NCBI RefSeq assembly: GCF_030035675.1
Contig: NC_084482.1
Span: 74,685,120 to 74,749,119 of the forward strand
Direction: 5' to 3'
Source of the DNA: Rhineura floridana
Taxonomy: Eukaryota; Chordata; Lepidosauria; Squamata; Rhineuridae
Length of the DNA: 64,000 nucleotides
Under the pieces are notes generated by a model. That model ran no database searches, had not been told where the DNA came from, and was given only the letters and a program-made list of their open reading frames with translations. This document shows, piece after piece, positions 46,988 to 58,045 of the stretch. Position 1 is the first letter of the stretch, and the number at the start of each line of letters is the position of its first letter. The position numbers were made by a program, and so were the translations under genes.

Positions 46988-47350
46988 GCTTCATTTCTGT
47001 CTCCTAAGCCCCATTTCCCCACAATTCCTAGTTTTTCTTTGTTCCCTACTTTTGCATTCCAGTCCTCCATGATTATCAGCACATCTTGTTTTGGTGTGTG
47101 ATCAATTTCTCCCTGTACTTCTGTGTAAAATCTCTCCAATTCTTCTTCTTCTGCATTTGCCTTTGGAGCGTAGACTTGGATGATGGTTATGTTAATAGCT
47201 TTCCCATTTAATTTCATTGATATAACTCGCTCAGACCTTGCGTTGTAGACTTTCCTTGGTTCATGCTTCTCACATTCCATGTTCCTATTGTGTGTGTCTT
47301 ACAACTTTGGACTCTCCTTCTGTATTTGTGCGCGTCAGCCTCTGGGTATT

Positions 47351-49246
47351 CTTTCCAGACCAATAGCAACAACAAAGGAGTCTGAATTGTATGTTTTAAA
47401 GTAATGCTAGTTCCAACCCATGCTAGTGGTATATATATCTGTCCCCATGGTATGGAAGACAGAGAGAGAGAAAGGATGCTTATGGCTGGAGAATAATCCA
47501 CTAGGCATATAGGCTCTATTACAGATTCTTAGCATTAGGGATTCTTTAGAGCTAATCTGTATTAAAAGAGACAGCTTTGCTGACTCCTAAATGGCATACA
47601 TAACTTTTTCTTCTCTCCCCTGCCCCAATTAAGTAATATCTGTGGTGCTTCTGTAATCTTACTGAATTTCTGTTGTTTCTGCAGCCTAAATGAAACTTGA
47701 AAAGCTTCCCAGCGGCTGCTTGGCTAAAGGAACTTATTTGTCCAGCTGCTGAGATTCCATAAAGTACATTGAGGAGGGTGCTGTTATCAGTGAAAGCATG
47801 TGAATTTCAGACAGCTATGTAATAGCTGTCAATCTAGGCAATAGTCATTCTGGATATTTTTCTTGCATCAAGGTCACATGATCAATTTCCGTATGGCCTT
47901 TAGATTGTTTAGCAGCTCTTGGCTCCCTAAAGACCTGGTGACTCATGTAGAGCCTGAACTCTGAATTCCTTTGCAAACGAATGAATGCCTATTTACCTAA
48001 CAAGTTTATGTACGGAATAATGTGAAAGCTCCAGTTGACTCCTTAGTCCTCCGGAGTTATTCCTGAGAAAGTTGGGCACTGGATTAGAACTCATGAGGCC
48101 AGGCCTCCTTTCTAGCCACTATTTTGTTGTGCTGGGCAATAATACAACAAGCTACTTCCTAGTTCTAAGCCATTGGACGCTGTGAAATATTGCTTTTTTT
48201 TCCTTGTAAAAAAAAGATTTCAGTAATGAATTGGAGTGCAATGCCATTTAAAGGGGGTGATAAATTGAGGTAAACTAGCACATTCTAGTTGCCATGACTC
48301 AATGAACCCTAAATATTTCTAACTTAGTTTGAAGGCGTCGAGAGTTCAAGTTATGCTTATAAACTGATCAAGCTGGAGAGCAGGAGTTTAAATGGGCTGG
48401 GATCAAATTCCAGACCTGGATGTTAGGCTTGCTTACTCTATGTTCAGAGCATAGAAGGTCTGTTCTCTAGGGACCAAAAATAACAGTAGAGTTTTGCTTA
48501 GACTGTACTGTTGTTAAGAACACTCTCTAATTCTCTGTCGGGATTACTTTGCTACTGTAAAACACCCAGTGATAAGTCCAAGCCACATATTCCAATTTTG
48601 AGCCATGGGATCTTTCTTATCAGTGGCCCCATGCCTTGATGATATCCATGGGAAAAGGATTTTAAAGATGCCATCCATGTGCATGGGGAGCCAATCGGGG
48701 GCATTGGGATCCAGTCAGGGGTACAATTCACAAGCACAATCCTCTGACTGGCAAACGTTGTAACATGTAAGGCTGACACCTGTGTTGCTCCATGTTCCCA
48801 GAGCAGTGTGGTGCACACTTTCCGTACTGAAGCCATCTGGGCTGTGTTACTGAGCTCCCATTGTCTCTCTGACTTGAGATGGAGTGAATGGCCACATTGT
48901 GATGTCCAGGTTCTCAGCTGTTGAGTAGCTCAGGCCAAGAGGGATCAGTGTCTGCCAGATGGGAGAATGGGTGGGGGGTGGTCAGTGCTCTCAGAGAAAC
49001 TGGGAAGTCCAGCAAAACATTGTGCTATATTAAGGAGCACTCCGCTGCATGTTCAGCATAGATGTTGAATTTGGCCACATGGAATTAAATCCAGGCTGTT
49101 CTCAAGGTACAACATAGAATCCTAGCTCTACCAAAGTGGGTCTTTACTAGCTCAAAGTGTGCTGTGTCCCTGTGGAATTATGGGGAACCTGATATCGGGG
49201 TCCATGAATGTGCAGGCATGCTTGGGCACCAAAAGCATGGTGGTCC
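47351..49246. other. Intron 1, nothing recognised
   Basis: No repeat or exon was identified. A minus frame at 48552-48836 has no recognisable domain. Confidence 0.4.
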
Positions 49247-49249
49247 CTG

Positions 49250-49697
49250 TGATGTTCCTATATTAATGTATATATGGTAAGTGTTGTTGTTTTAGAAGAT
49301 ACATGGTAAGTGGAGTGAAAGAGGGGGAGTGAATGGGCAGTAGAATGCAAGATGATTGGCTGAGTGTTTAAAATGGCTGAATGTATAAAAGGAAGAGTGA
49401 GAGTGGAATCTGGGGGGGGAGAAGAGAAAGAGGTGGATGTTGATAGGTGGATGTGGTGTGAATTTGAGAGAGTTGTTTGCCAGGAGAGCGTGAAGAAGGA
49501 GGGAGGTGGAGTTCGGATTAGTATTGAGTAAAACCATATGCTTATGTGCCTTAAGAAGAAATCTTGTTAATCTTGTTAGCTTTGTTATTTGTAATAAATA
49601 CTTAATTTGGTTTACCAAAGGTCTGATCCTTGGCTGGGGTTTCACAGACCAGAAGGGAGGGTAAGGTAATGACCAAGGCTGAAGGGGAACTGTAACA
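49250..49697 (+). mobile_element. LTR of an old retroelement (5' LTR)
   Basis: The segment has a TATA box (TATAAAA, 49384-49390), a poly(A) signal (AATAAA, 49593-49598) and ends in CTGTAACA at 49697, the expected CA terminus. It is followed by a primer-binding site. The left boundary is approximate. No matching second LTR is in the window, so its age cannot be read from LTR divergence. Gypsy-like or retrovirus-like. Broken: only the left end is recognisable. Confidence 0.6.
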
Positions 49698-49699
49698 AA

Positions 49700-49713
49700 T
49701 GGTGGCAGCGGTG
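49700..49713 (+). promoter_or_regulatory. tRNA-Leu primer-binding site of the retroelement
   Basis: TGGTGGCAGCGGTG, two bases after the LTR, is complementary to the CACCGCTGCCA plus CCA end of vertebrate tRNA-Leu(AAG) (from memory). Its position and sequence support the LTR call and orientation. A fossil. Confidence 0.65.
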
Positions 49714-49950
49714 AAGAGAATAACAATACCAGTATTCAGAGTCTCTGGGAATACTAGTATTGGGACGTTACTGGTGGTTGCCTAGCAGAGGGATCTGTTG
49801 AGATCTGTGCTAGAGCGGATAGGTAAACCATAAGAGAGAGCGGTCCGGACTGGTGGAGTCCCTGGTGGTGCCTAGTGACAGGCAGTAGCCACGTGCAGGT
49901 AGGAACCTGACAGGGAGAGCCAGGGAAGGACGCGTCACAGTCCCCAACAT
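49714..49950 (+). mobile_element. Leader remnant after the LTR
   Basis: This stretch (GGAGTCCCTGGTGGTGCCTA and neighbours) is probably the untranslated leader of the LTR element at 49250. No gag, pol or env region is recognisable beyond it, so the element is only a 5' remnant. Confidence 0.35.
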
Positions 49951-51984
49951 AGGGGCTAGTGCTATTCTGAGGACACTTCACAAAGTGAAGGCTATGGCTC
50001 AGAGACTGCGAGTTGCAAGAGGCCTCTTCTTTCTCACTCCAGCCATGCACAAAAACTTTGGAGTAGTCTGACTGAATCATTCAGGCTCTGCTTCACTCTC
50101 TGGCAACACCAGAACTTTGTTAGACAGAACCAGATGCATAATGGAGCAACTGGGGAATGACTTGGCCATAGGGAATACATGCAGAATGAATCCATCTTCT
50201 GCCTGGTCTGTGTAGAGTTGGGGAGGAAAAACAGGTTACACTAGGGAGAAAAGAGTTATTCTAAAACTCTAAGGTCTGTCTATCAAGAATGTGGAATTAA
50301 CCTTGGAGCAAAAGCGCTTACTGCCTTCCCTAGGATCTGCAGCACAAACCATTCTGCATTCTTGTGCCCTGTAGCAATGTCTGCTTTGGTTCCTGGCCCC
50401 ATTCCCATTGTGCAGTGGTGAGAGTCTGTTGGTAAGCTGGGACTTAGCCAGGATATCTTGGGTGTTTTTTTCCTGAGACTTCTGGTGAGAACTAGATGAA
50501 AAGCATCTAGGAATACTAGGGAAGGCAATGCTGTCCAAGCTTTACAGCAAGGAAGCAATGAGATCAGACTCCTGGATTCTCTTCCAAGCTGTACGAGGAT
50601 GGTCTGACAGGATATGATGCATTTTTAAAAAGCAGTGAAATGTGGTTTCAGCAAGGAAGGAAAGAAGTTTGTTCTGCAGTGATCCCTGCAATCCACCATG
50701 AAAGAAAAGGGTGAGGGAAATTATTATCTGAATGTATGCTCCTCAACCTGCAATTCTTGTATATGAAAGCCATAAGCAGCATCTTTGATCTGGTGTCATC
50801 AAAAAGGAAGGCCAGAGAAGGATCCTTTTGTATGCCAGCTGGCTGGCTTTTCTCAGACCTTTGGGCATTCTTAAAGCTATTGTGTGGAAGATAGTTGCTT
50901 TCCTTTTATAGCTTTGCTGAATGCTGGTCCCCGAGGGGAAGTCCTACCATCCAGTAAAACTGGGAGCAGCCCAGCTTGTTCTATACAGAACACAAGACTT
51001 ACCTTAAGTTTAGATTTTAAGGCTGCTCTTTTAGATTTTGAACTCTGTCATAGACTTGAGAGCTGATCCAGTATATTATAAATAAAATCATTTTTCCATG
51101 TGTCTGTGCAGAAGAGTCTCCTTTCCGCCGCTTTCTTCTAATACAATTTTGGTTAAGAGGGCTACAATCTATACACATTTATACTAATCCAGTAAAGGTG
51201 ATGATTACTCTAGATTTCTAGGGAGATGCATGGTGTATTTTTGTAGTAGTCAGAAGACAAGTGATTGATTTAAAGGTCACCATGTTTATTCTTTATTCTT
51301 TAAATATACCCAGAGTTCTGATTTTGGTCATATTAAATACGATAGCCTATCGTTAACTGTTGCAAAAAACTGTTTAAAAAAAAAACTAAATAAGAGGACA
51401 ATCAAAATATATGAAATTGTCATTTATTTTGTGAATTATACATTCCTTTATTTTCTGTGTATATGTGTAGGACTCAACATACACATTCTTAAATATCAGT
51501 AAACAAACCCATAAATAGCATGCCAAATGAACTTAAACTCTGACTTGACTAGAGATGGAAAATTGGGGGAAGTTCTTAGGGTGCTCCCCAGTAGCCATTC
51601 CATTATTTCAAGGGTAACTAAGAGAATTTGGGCTTAGGTAGTGATCTAATGAGTCAATGGTTCGAGTTCAAGCAGAGCATTTGTTGCATGTCAGACTGGA
51701 ACAAAGGCTTAGGGATAAGCCACTCTGAGAAAGGAGAACAGTTACCCAATGGGGATAATGAAAATTTAGGATACATAAAGTAGTACCTAATTTTGATGGT
51801 GAACCTAACGTGGGAGGACAGTCTCTCTATATTGTGCGCCCGGTGCTGTGTGCAGCACTGATTGGTTAGAAACCAATGATATCGCTACCACCCCATCTAC
51901 CTGAAGCACCTTGTCGATGTTTTTAAAAACTTACTCTGTTTTCAAAAGAAGGGAAAGGAGAAAGATGAACAAATGTGCATGCAG
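49951..51984. other. Intron 1, nothing recognised
   Basis: Frames at 50269-50558 are opposite-strand chance frames. No repeat or exon recognised. Confidence 0.4.
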
Positions 51985-52180
51985 CTTAAAATATTTATTT
52001 GAGGCATTTTTATACACTATACCCATAAGACTTCTAGACTGTTTACAATAGTGAAAAACAATACAACGAAACAATACAAGCATAAAAACAGTAGATCAGT
52101 ACACAGCTAAGGGGACAGCCCACCTAAATTACAGGGGAAAGGCAAACCAGATTGTTGCATTGGCATTTGATTCACTAGCC
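51985..52180 (-). mobile_element. LINE 3'-tail-like fragment
   Basis: TAAAATATTTATTTGAGGCA followed by GACTGTTTACAATAGTG and an A-rich stretch resembles the minus-strand LINE tails at 3930 and 35665. Weak similarity. Confidence 0.4.
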
Positions 52181-53669
52181 AGAATGTGTGGTCTCGTGCT
52201 CCAGAGCATGAAGAGGATATCTATGTAATAGCAGAATTGAAGGGTATGTGAAATCTGTGATACATGTGGGGAGAGTAGAAAGCACACATGCTGAATTGGT
52301 AGATTTCAGATTTAGATATTGATATCATGGCTGTACTATAGTAAAGTTGAATATTAATATTAATATACAGAACAGCACAAAATCATATCTACTATAGACT
52401 TATCCTAGCTGTAATCCTGTGTGCTGGTGCAAATCTTTTTTTAAATGGATTGAGATCCAGTTTGGAATCTAGCTGCTTTGACCCCCGGCCCAGGTGCACC
52501 GTGGCATTGGTTGCATTTAAAGGTGGTTTTGAATTGTTTTGTTTCTAATGCTCTATGCAATGGGTTTGTTAGCTTGCTTATTCTATCAGGGCAGGGCAGC
52601 CCAGGGAATGTGGTGTTCCCTGTGCTGCAATATGATTTGGTAATTTGAATTATCCCAGCAGGTCATTGTCTCTTTTTATGACATCCATGACATAGTTTCA
52701 TAGTTCTAAGCCTCTGTACCTCTAAAACAACTTATCTTCCTTCTGTGTCCTCTAGAATATATGCATATTCATGTACACTCTTTTCTTGATAAATACTTTT
52801 GTGGTGTGTGATAAACCTCAATGGCAAAGCAATGGGTGAAAATAGACTGCCATGAAGAAGGAAAAGAAGCCTTGCCTATAAGGCCAAATCGTAAACTTCA
52901 TACCAGTTAGCTGCTGGAAGCCTGTGGACCAAGCATCCTGTCTAAAGACCGTAGGATCAGATGTACATTTTTTGTTCATTTTTTAAAATCCAAAAATACA
53001 GAAAAGTTTAAAAAAGAGAAAATATTATTGTTATCCAAAAGTCCAAAATAGTATAAAAAAGTGAAATAGCTTAACTATCCAGAATAGAATAGCTTTAGTT
53101 ATACAGACACAGGAGTGGCTGTATACTATAGCTAGCATGGATTTTTCACATTCTGCAATGTTAAATGGAAGATATCCCCCCATGCCATTCTGAGGCTTCC
53201 CATAAGCTCATTTCAAAACAAAACCTTACAAAACTTATAATTCTGAACTCAGAAACGCTTGCTTAACAACCCTGTCAATTTTCATGGCGATACACAAAAC
53301 AGTCAGAGAGAATCGAGAGTTCAAAGTCTAAAAAGAGAGAGAAAAACCTCAGAGCCCTTTTTGTCTTTTTTCTGCCAGAGTTCTCATAATCTGTTGAAAT
53401 TCATTAAAAATCAGCCATGTTCACAGAGTACCTGTAATCCTAATACTGACCTTGCTCCATACTCTGACCTTCATCTACTGCAGTTTAAAAGTTAAAAAAA
53501 AATGCCTGGTTGATTTTTAATTAATTTAAGAAATTTTGGCTGGAAGCCTATTATAACGCGGGGCATGCTCAGTAAGGACCAACTGTCAGTGTTCTAAAAG
53601 CCTCACAGCTGCTGGGGTTGGCTAATCAGAGGGCCACACCCACACCAGACTTGATTTCACTTGAGACAG
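52181..53669. other. Intron 1, nothing recognised
   Basis: No exon or repeat assigned. The frame at 53259-53495 lacks any domain. Confidence 0.35.
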
Positions 53670-53862
53670 TCATGGCTTCCCTCAAAGAATCCTGGGAAGT
53701 GTAGTTTGTGAAGGGTGCTGAGAGGACACTCCTATTCCCCTGAGAAAATGGTTTAACAGTCAGCCACTCTGATTAAAGGTCTGTGAGAGAAACAGGGTGT
53801 CTCCTAGCAACTCTCAGCACCCTTCACTTACACTTCCCAGGATTCTTTGAGAGAAGCCATGA
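53670..53862. mobile_element. Palindromic MITE-like element, 193 bp
   Basis: Arms 53670-53725 and 53811-53862 are inverted matches (TCATGGCTTCCCTCAAAGAA against the complement of TTCTTTGAGAGAAGCCATGA), with an 85-bp centre. No target duplication was found, so the superfamily is open. Similar arms occur near 25240 and 37870. Confidence 0.6.
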
Positions 53863-53879
53863 TAAATTGTTTTAAATTG

Positions 53880-54006
53880 TTTTTAAAAGATGTGTTTTTA
53901 AATTTGTATATTTGTTTTTAATGTTTTTAGTTATTGTAAACGACCCAGAGAGCTTCGGCTATGGGGCGGTATATAAATACACTAAATAAATAGATAAATA
54001 AATAAT
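53880..54006 (+). mobile_element. L2-like LINE 3' end
   Basis: TGTAAACGACCCAGAGAGCT, TCGGCTATGGGGCGGTATAT and an AAATAAATAGATAAATAAAT tail match the other L2-like ends at 18185 and 36915. Confidence 0.75.
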
Positions 54007-54080
54007 GATTGTCCAAAGTGTAATAGAGGCCTGATGTGGATGTGGCCAGGGACAGCTTTGTTTTAAATTTGGGTGGGAGG

Positions 54081-54259
54081 TAGGGTTGCCAGGTTCAGGG
54101 CCTGAGACTGATCCTGTATCTTTAGTAGAAGAGAAAGTCAGCCAAGTGCCAGTGTTCTTGCAACAATGTAATGGGAAAAACCACAAGGTAGAATTCTCCC
54201 TTCCCCCTGCCCAACTTTGAAAGATACAGAAGACATCTTGGTTGCCAGGCCCAGCCTGG
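54081..54259 (+). mobile_element. Single-arm copy of the TAGGGTTGCCAGG hAT-like family
   Basis: The first 136 bases (TAGGGTTGCCAGGTTCAGGG and on) match one arm of the palindrome at 1326-1608 with about 95% identity by eye. Here no inverted second arm follows. Instead the sequence runs on through GAAGACATCTTGGTTGCCAG into a tandem array. The right end and its 8-bp duplication were not found. Confidence 0.65.
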
Positions 54260-54648
54260 TCAGTTTTACCTATCCTAATCATGATTGCATAGGAGTATAT
54301 CCGATTCAACTCAATAATCATACAAGTGATCAGACCTACCTTTTCCCTCCTTCCCCTTTCCTCTCCCTTTCTCCTCCCCTCCCCTCTTCCTTCTTCCGCC
54401 TCCCCTGCCCACTCCAGCCCTCCGTCCCTCCCCCCCCGATCAGTTTTACCTATCCTAAGCATAATTGCACAGGAGTAAATCCCACTGCACTCAATAAACA
54501 TGCAAATGTCCACATCTGTCCTCCTTCTCCCCTCCCCCTCCTGCCTGCTCCCATCCCAGTCCTCCCCTCTGCCTTTCCACCCCTCCCTCCTCCCCGTCCT
54601 CCCTTCCCCATCCCCTGTGGTCAGTTTCACCTATCCTAATCATGATTG

Positions 54649-54698
<50 letters not shown>

Positions 54699-54735
54699 CC
54701 CACTTAACTCAATAAGCATGCAAATGATCTATCCA
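54260..54735. repeat. Tandem array, 180-bp period, three units
   Basis: Units begin at 54260, 54440 and 54621, each with TCAGTTTTACCTATCCTAAG-like text, AGGAGTAAATCCCACT and CTCAATAAACATGCAAATG. A C/T-rich tract of about 100 bp follows in units 1 and 2. Unit 3 is broken by a GT run. It lies directly after the hAT-like arm, so it may be the interior of that element expanded in tandem. Confidence 0.75.
54651..54694. repeat. (GT)22 microsatellite
   Basis: An uninterrupted 44-bp GT run inside unit 3 of the tandem array. Likely polymorphic. Confidence 0.95.
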
Positions 54736-54790
54736 TACTCAGCAAACTTGTGCAGGATCCCATTTCTTGGATTAAAAAGCAAGGAGATTC

Positions 54791-56133
54791 ACTAATAGGC
54801 AAAAAACCTTGCGGTTTAAGAATGTACCTATAGCCCACAGATATTTCTACCAAAGTTAAAAAGCAGGGAAATTGTGCAGCTATAGTGAACGCACCAGGGG
54901 AGCAGGAGACCTGAACTCCTCTCTGAGATATTGTACTGCCCTACAAAGTTGTCAAAATGCAACCACTATTTGGGTTGGTCTTTCACAGTCCAATCCACTT
55001 GTTGTGTAGCTTGGAAGAATTTGGTAACGTGCCTCTGAGCATATGGTGAGTGGTGGCAACAGCTGTAATCAGCCCAAATAATAGAAAGAAGATATGTCCT
55101 GTGCTGATCTTGTTTTAGCCGGGAGGAAGCAACATTATTAAGACAGTTGATATAGTTCAGATGGTCACTTTAAATATGTCTGATTTACTTTGCAATTTTA
55201 GTGAAGTTTCCTATAGGAAATCATTTTCTTTTGCTTTTGTTTCTATGAATATGTGAAGTACAGCAACACTTTGCAAAATTTATACTAAAATTTATACTAA
55301 AAAAACTCCAAACATAATTGTGGAATAATGGCACTGGCTTCTGCAAAATAGTCTCCAGTGGACCTCAGAAGTTTCTCAATTTGCACAAGATAAGACAGTG
55401 GAAGGTGAAATATATTCTAGTAAAATTCTAGATGTGCTCTCTGTTTTTAATTGATCATGAACACATTGCCTTAAATGAAGTGGTTTAAACATAGCAGGCT
55501 GAAAACATGCATCCTCTTTTTTCCAACAGCTAGAGTCATTGCTGAAGTAGCAACATATTGTGATCAGTCTGATTTTACATCAAACTGCAGTTTCAGATTC
55601 AACTCTTAATGCACCCAAAATAGAAATAGAACATAACCTCCAATATAAAACACAAAAGGCTGTCTTCACCATCACATGACAATGACCAATAAAAAGGCTT
55701 TGAAATTAATAAAAATACATTTGACACAGATTTCTAGGATGAATGGGGCGGAATTTTCTGGTCCAGATTCTCTGTAGAAACATTAGTAACACAGGAAAGA
55801 AGCAAAGTAAGAAGAACATCAACAAACATACAAAAATATAATTCTCTATCTTTGGAGATGGCAGGTGTTGCCACCACTCACCATATGCTCAGAGGCACAT
55901 GTTACCAAATTCTTCCAAGCTACACAGCAAGTGGATTGGACTGTGAAAGACCAACCCAAATTGTGTTTGCATTTTGACAAATTTGTGAGACAGTCCCATA
56001 TCTCAGAGAGGAGGTCAGGTCTCCTGCTCCCCTGGTGCATTAGCTGCCCAATTTCCCTGCTTTTTAAAGTTTGGAAGAAATATCTGTGGGCTATAGGCAT
56101 ATTCTTAAACTGCAAGGTTTTTTGCGTATTAGC
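54791..56133. repeat. Long inverted repeat, 274-bp arms, 796-bp loop
   Basis: Left arm 54791-55064 and right arm 55861-56133 are reverse complements at roughly 90% identity by eye, sharing CCATATGCTCAGAGGCAC and TGGATTGGACTGTGAAAGAC in opposite senses. Either two copies of one repeat lie head to head, or this is a large foldback element. The loop shows no gene. Transcribed as part of PKN1 intron 1, it could form a long RNA hairpin. The 107- and 95-codon frames in the right arm are probably chance. Confidence 0.8.
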
Positions 56134-57209
56134 ATTACGGTACAGTACATGATCATTGTATTCAATCAATTACTACTTTTATTGGCAATCAGATGACTAC
56201 AAAGTGCTCCTACTTTGTTCTTCATGGCCTGAAGTTCTGCAAATAAAAAATGTTGTAACACCTTCTTGCCCAGCTCTTTATTATTGGCCTTTGGCTGCAT
56301 GTTGACTAGATAGGAAACTATTTTAGATAAAAGCATTCATCATTCTAAGCTTTTTTTCCTGTTTAATTATAAGCCTAGCTACATATTGGTATTTGGAGGG
56401 GTATATCACCCCATGGTCTACTTTCATCTCTACATAATTCAGTACAAAATCCACAAAGTAATCTTGTAGGAAATGGGTGGAAGATGTCGGTGAAATTGTG
56501 TGTTTGACTTTATTAAATGCATGTGCATCTTTCCATTCTCACTTTTCAGATACATAGTTTCTCTTTCTCTGCCCAAGACATTTGAAACAGCATGAAAGAT
56601 ATAGTGAATGAGTGCTGTGCCCTCTGCCCTTACAATGTAATGCTCCTCCCAAGCCATGGTGCTCCATCACTGATTAAAGAAGTCTCTTCCCCCTTGTGCT
56701 GACCAATGCATTGCTGTGCCTGCTGCTACACTGTGTGAGGGTCAGCTCTGACTCTGAAGGAAGTGGGTGAGTCAGCAGCTCCGTTTCCTGCATTGCGTCA
56801 GGAGGTGTCCAGAACAAAGACTGAGGCTCTTTTAGGCTGTGACCTGGCCTGATTCCAGACCAGAGCTGAGTGAACTGGCTCTGTACACATGTTCCAGGTT
56901 GCAAGTTGGCTGAGCTGCAGATGCTGTTTGAGGTGCTAGGCTCATTTCCACGTCTCCACAACACAGTTGACTCAGTAGGAACTTGGTCACACGCTTGCTG
57001 TGCTACACCTCTGAAAGAACTCTCTTGACTGCTTTTTCATGACTCTCATCCAGCAGCAGCATTTTCTTAAGAGCTGCTTGTACTTTCCTTGTAGTCGATG
57101 ATGCAGATTTTGTTTGCAGATTAATGCAGCAGCTTCTCTTTTATAAACTCACAATCAGATCACATGTTATGTTCATGCTTTTATTTAAAAGAGTGTTTTA
57201 AGTGTGAAT
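56134..57209. other. Intron 1, possible enhancer segment at 56690-56980
   Basis: No repeat recognised. The segment contains an NF-E2/AP-1 type TGAGTCAGCA (56768-56777) and a second AP-1 site TGACTCA (56968-56974), 200 bp apart. It is richer in G/C than its surroundings. This is a motif observation only. Confidence 0.3.
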
Positions 57210-57475
57210 CTGTTATTTTGAAGGAAAAGCAGCCGTGTGAGGCCCTGATCCTAAATGTCCTCCCAATCTAGATCAGGGTCCTGCATCAATTTCTTGCTGA
57301 AAAACCCCCTCCCCAATTTCTGTTTGCTCCCATGCTGTACTGTATAAATAACAGCTTGGTGTTTGTTTGTGTGTGTGTGACTTTCAGTAAGAAATTGGTA
57401 TGGGGCCTCCAGTCTGGATTGGGAACACATTCTGGATCAGGGCCCCACACGGCTGCTTTTCCTTCAAAATAACAG
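57210..57475. repeat. Inverted repeat / foldback element, 93-bp arms
   Basis: Left arm 57210-57302 and right arm 57382-57475 are inverted matches, strongest over CTGTTATTTTGAAGGAAAAG and GCAGCCGTGTG at the tips and AAATTTCTT-type text near the centre. No target duplication is evident. Non-coding. Confidence 0.7.
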
Positions 57476-57589
57476 TGGCCAGGTTGAATAAGACAAGTTT
57501 GCATTGTAGCTGCTCTAATGCAAACTTTTGTTGGCACATATGAGTTTAAAGCAGACCTGGCTAGGTTTGATACTGAAGGCTTTAGTCTT

Positions 57590-58045
57590 TATTAATAATA
57601 AATGTGGAATGACCACATTAGAGGTTTAATGTGGTCATTCCACAGCCAGGGTGCCACTGCTGAAAAGGCCCTCTCCTTGTATTGTAGAAACGAGGCACCT
57701 GGAGAGGGACTTGGCAGAAGATCTTAACTACCCTCTTTGAGAAGTGGTGTGTAAGAGCTAGAACATTGTCTAGGTGGGGAGAACTTTCCCCTGTAAAGCC
57801 AGTGCATTGAAGACACAGAGAGGAGATTGACAGTGAGATCTCAGAGATGAAATCCAGAGTTATTGCTTGCTCATACAGTCCCCTTGATTAGAAGTTATAT
57901 GCTGAAGATGTATCTTTTTACCCACCCTATTATGATTGTAAATTGTTAACTGATTTTAATATTATATTTTTATATTGTTGTAACCCTCCCTGGGACCTTA
58001 TGTTGAAGAGAGGGTAAAAAATAATAATAATAATAAAAACAAAAT
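57590..58045 (+). mobile_element. LINE 3' end with an internal perfect hairpin
   Basis: AGGGTGCCACTGCTGAAAAG and GCCCTCTCC belong to the L2-like LINE C-terminal coding region, and TTGTAACCCTCCCTGGGACC with an AATAATAATAATAATAAAA tail is its 3' end. An 18-bp perfect inverted repeat sits at its left edge (57603-57620 and 57627-57644, loop 6). Confidence 0.55.

Larger units (their letters stand above)
44656..47350 (-). mobile_element. Second BovB LINE, inverted and 5'-truncated
   Basis: The minus strand repeats the BovB at 32325 from its 3' tail (44656) to the endonuclease start (about 47350). Landmarks: EQIKPELSLEGKMMKLRLSH (minus frame 44715-44981), ECWTVKKAVKRKINSFEMW (44985-45173), IWKTKQWPTDWKCSIYIPIP (45746-46000) and ITIIQVYAPKANAEEEELER (46876-47280). 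Compared with the first copy it lacks about 260 bp around 46085-46105 and holds a 324-bp hAT insertion. It has many stops and shifts and is inactive. The two BovB copies face each other about 9 kb apart in the same intron. Confidence 0.9.

Noticed and set aside
49292-49726. 144-codon minus-strand frame as a gene
   Set aside because: It lies across the LTR and primer site and is a chance frame.
54217-54715. Proline- and serine-rich frames of 70-223 codons on both strands
   Set aside because: They are translations of C/T-rich tandem tracts and the GT run, not proteins.
54260-54735. CRISPR-like repeat array
   Set aside because: Units are 180 bp with no short repeat/spacer structure, and the DNA is vertebrate.
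55846-56169. 107- and 95-codon frames in the right arm of the inverted repeat
   Set aside because: They fall on both strands of a repeat arm. The matching left arm does not keep either frame open.
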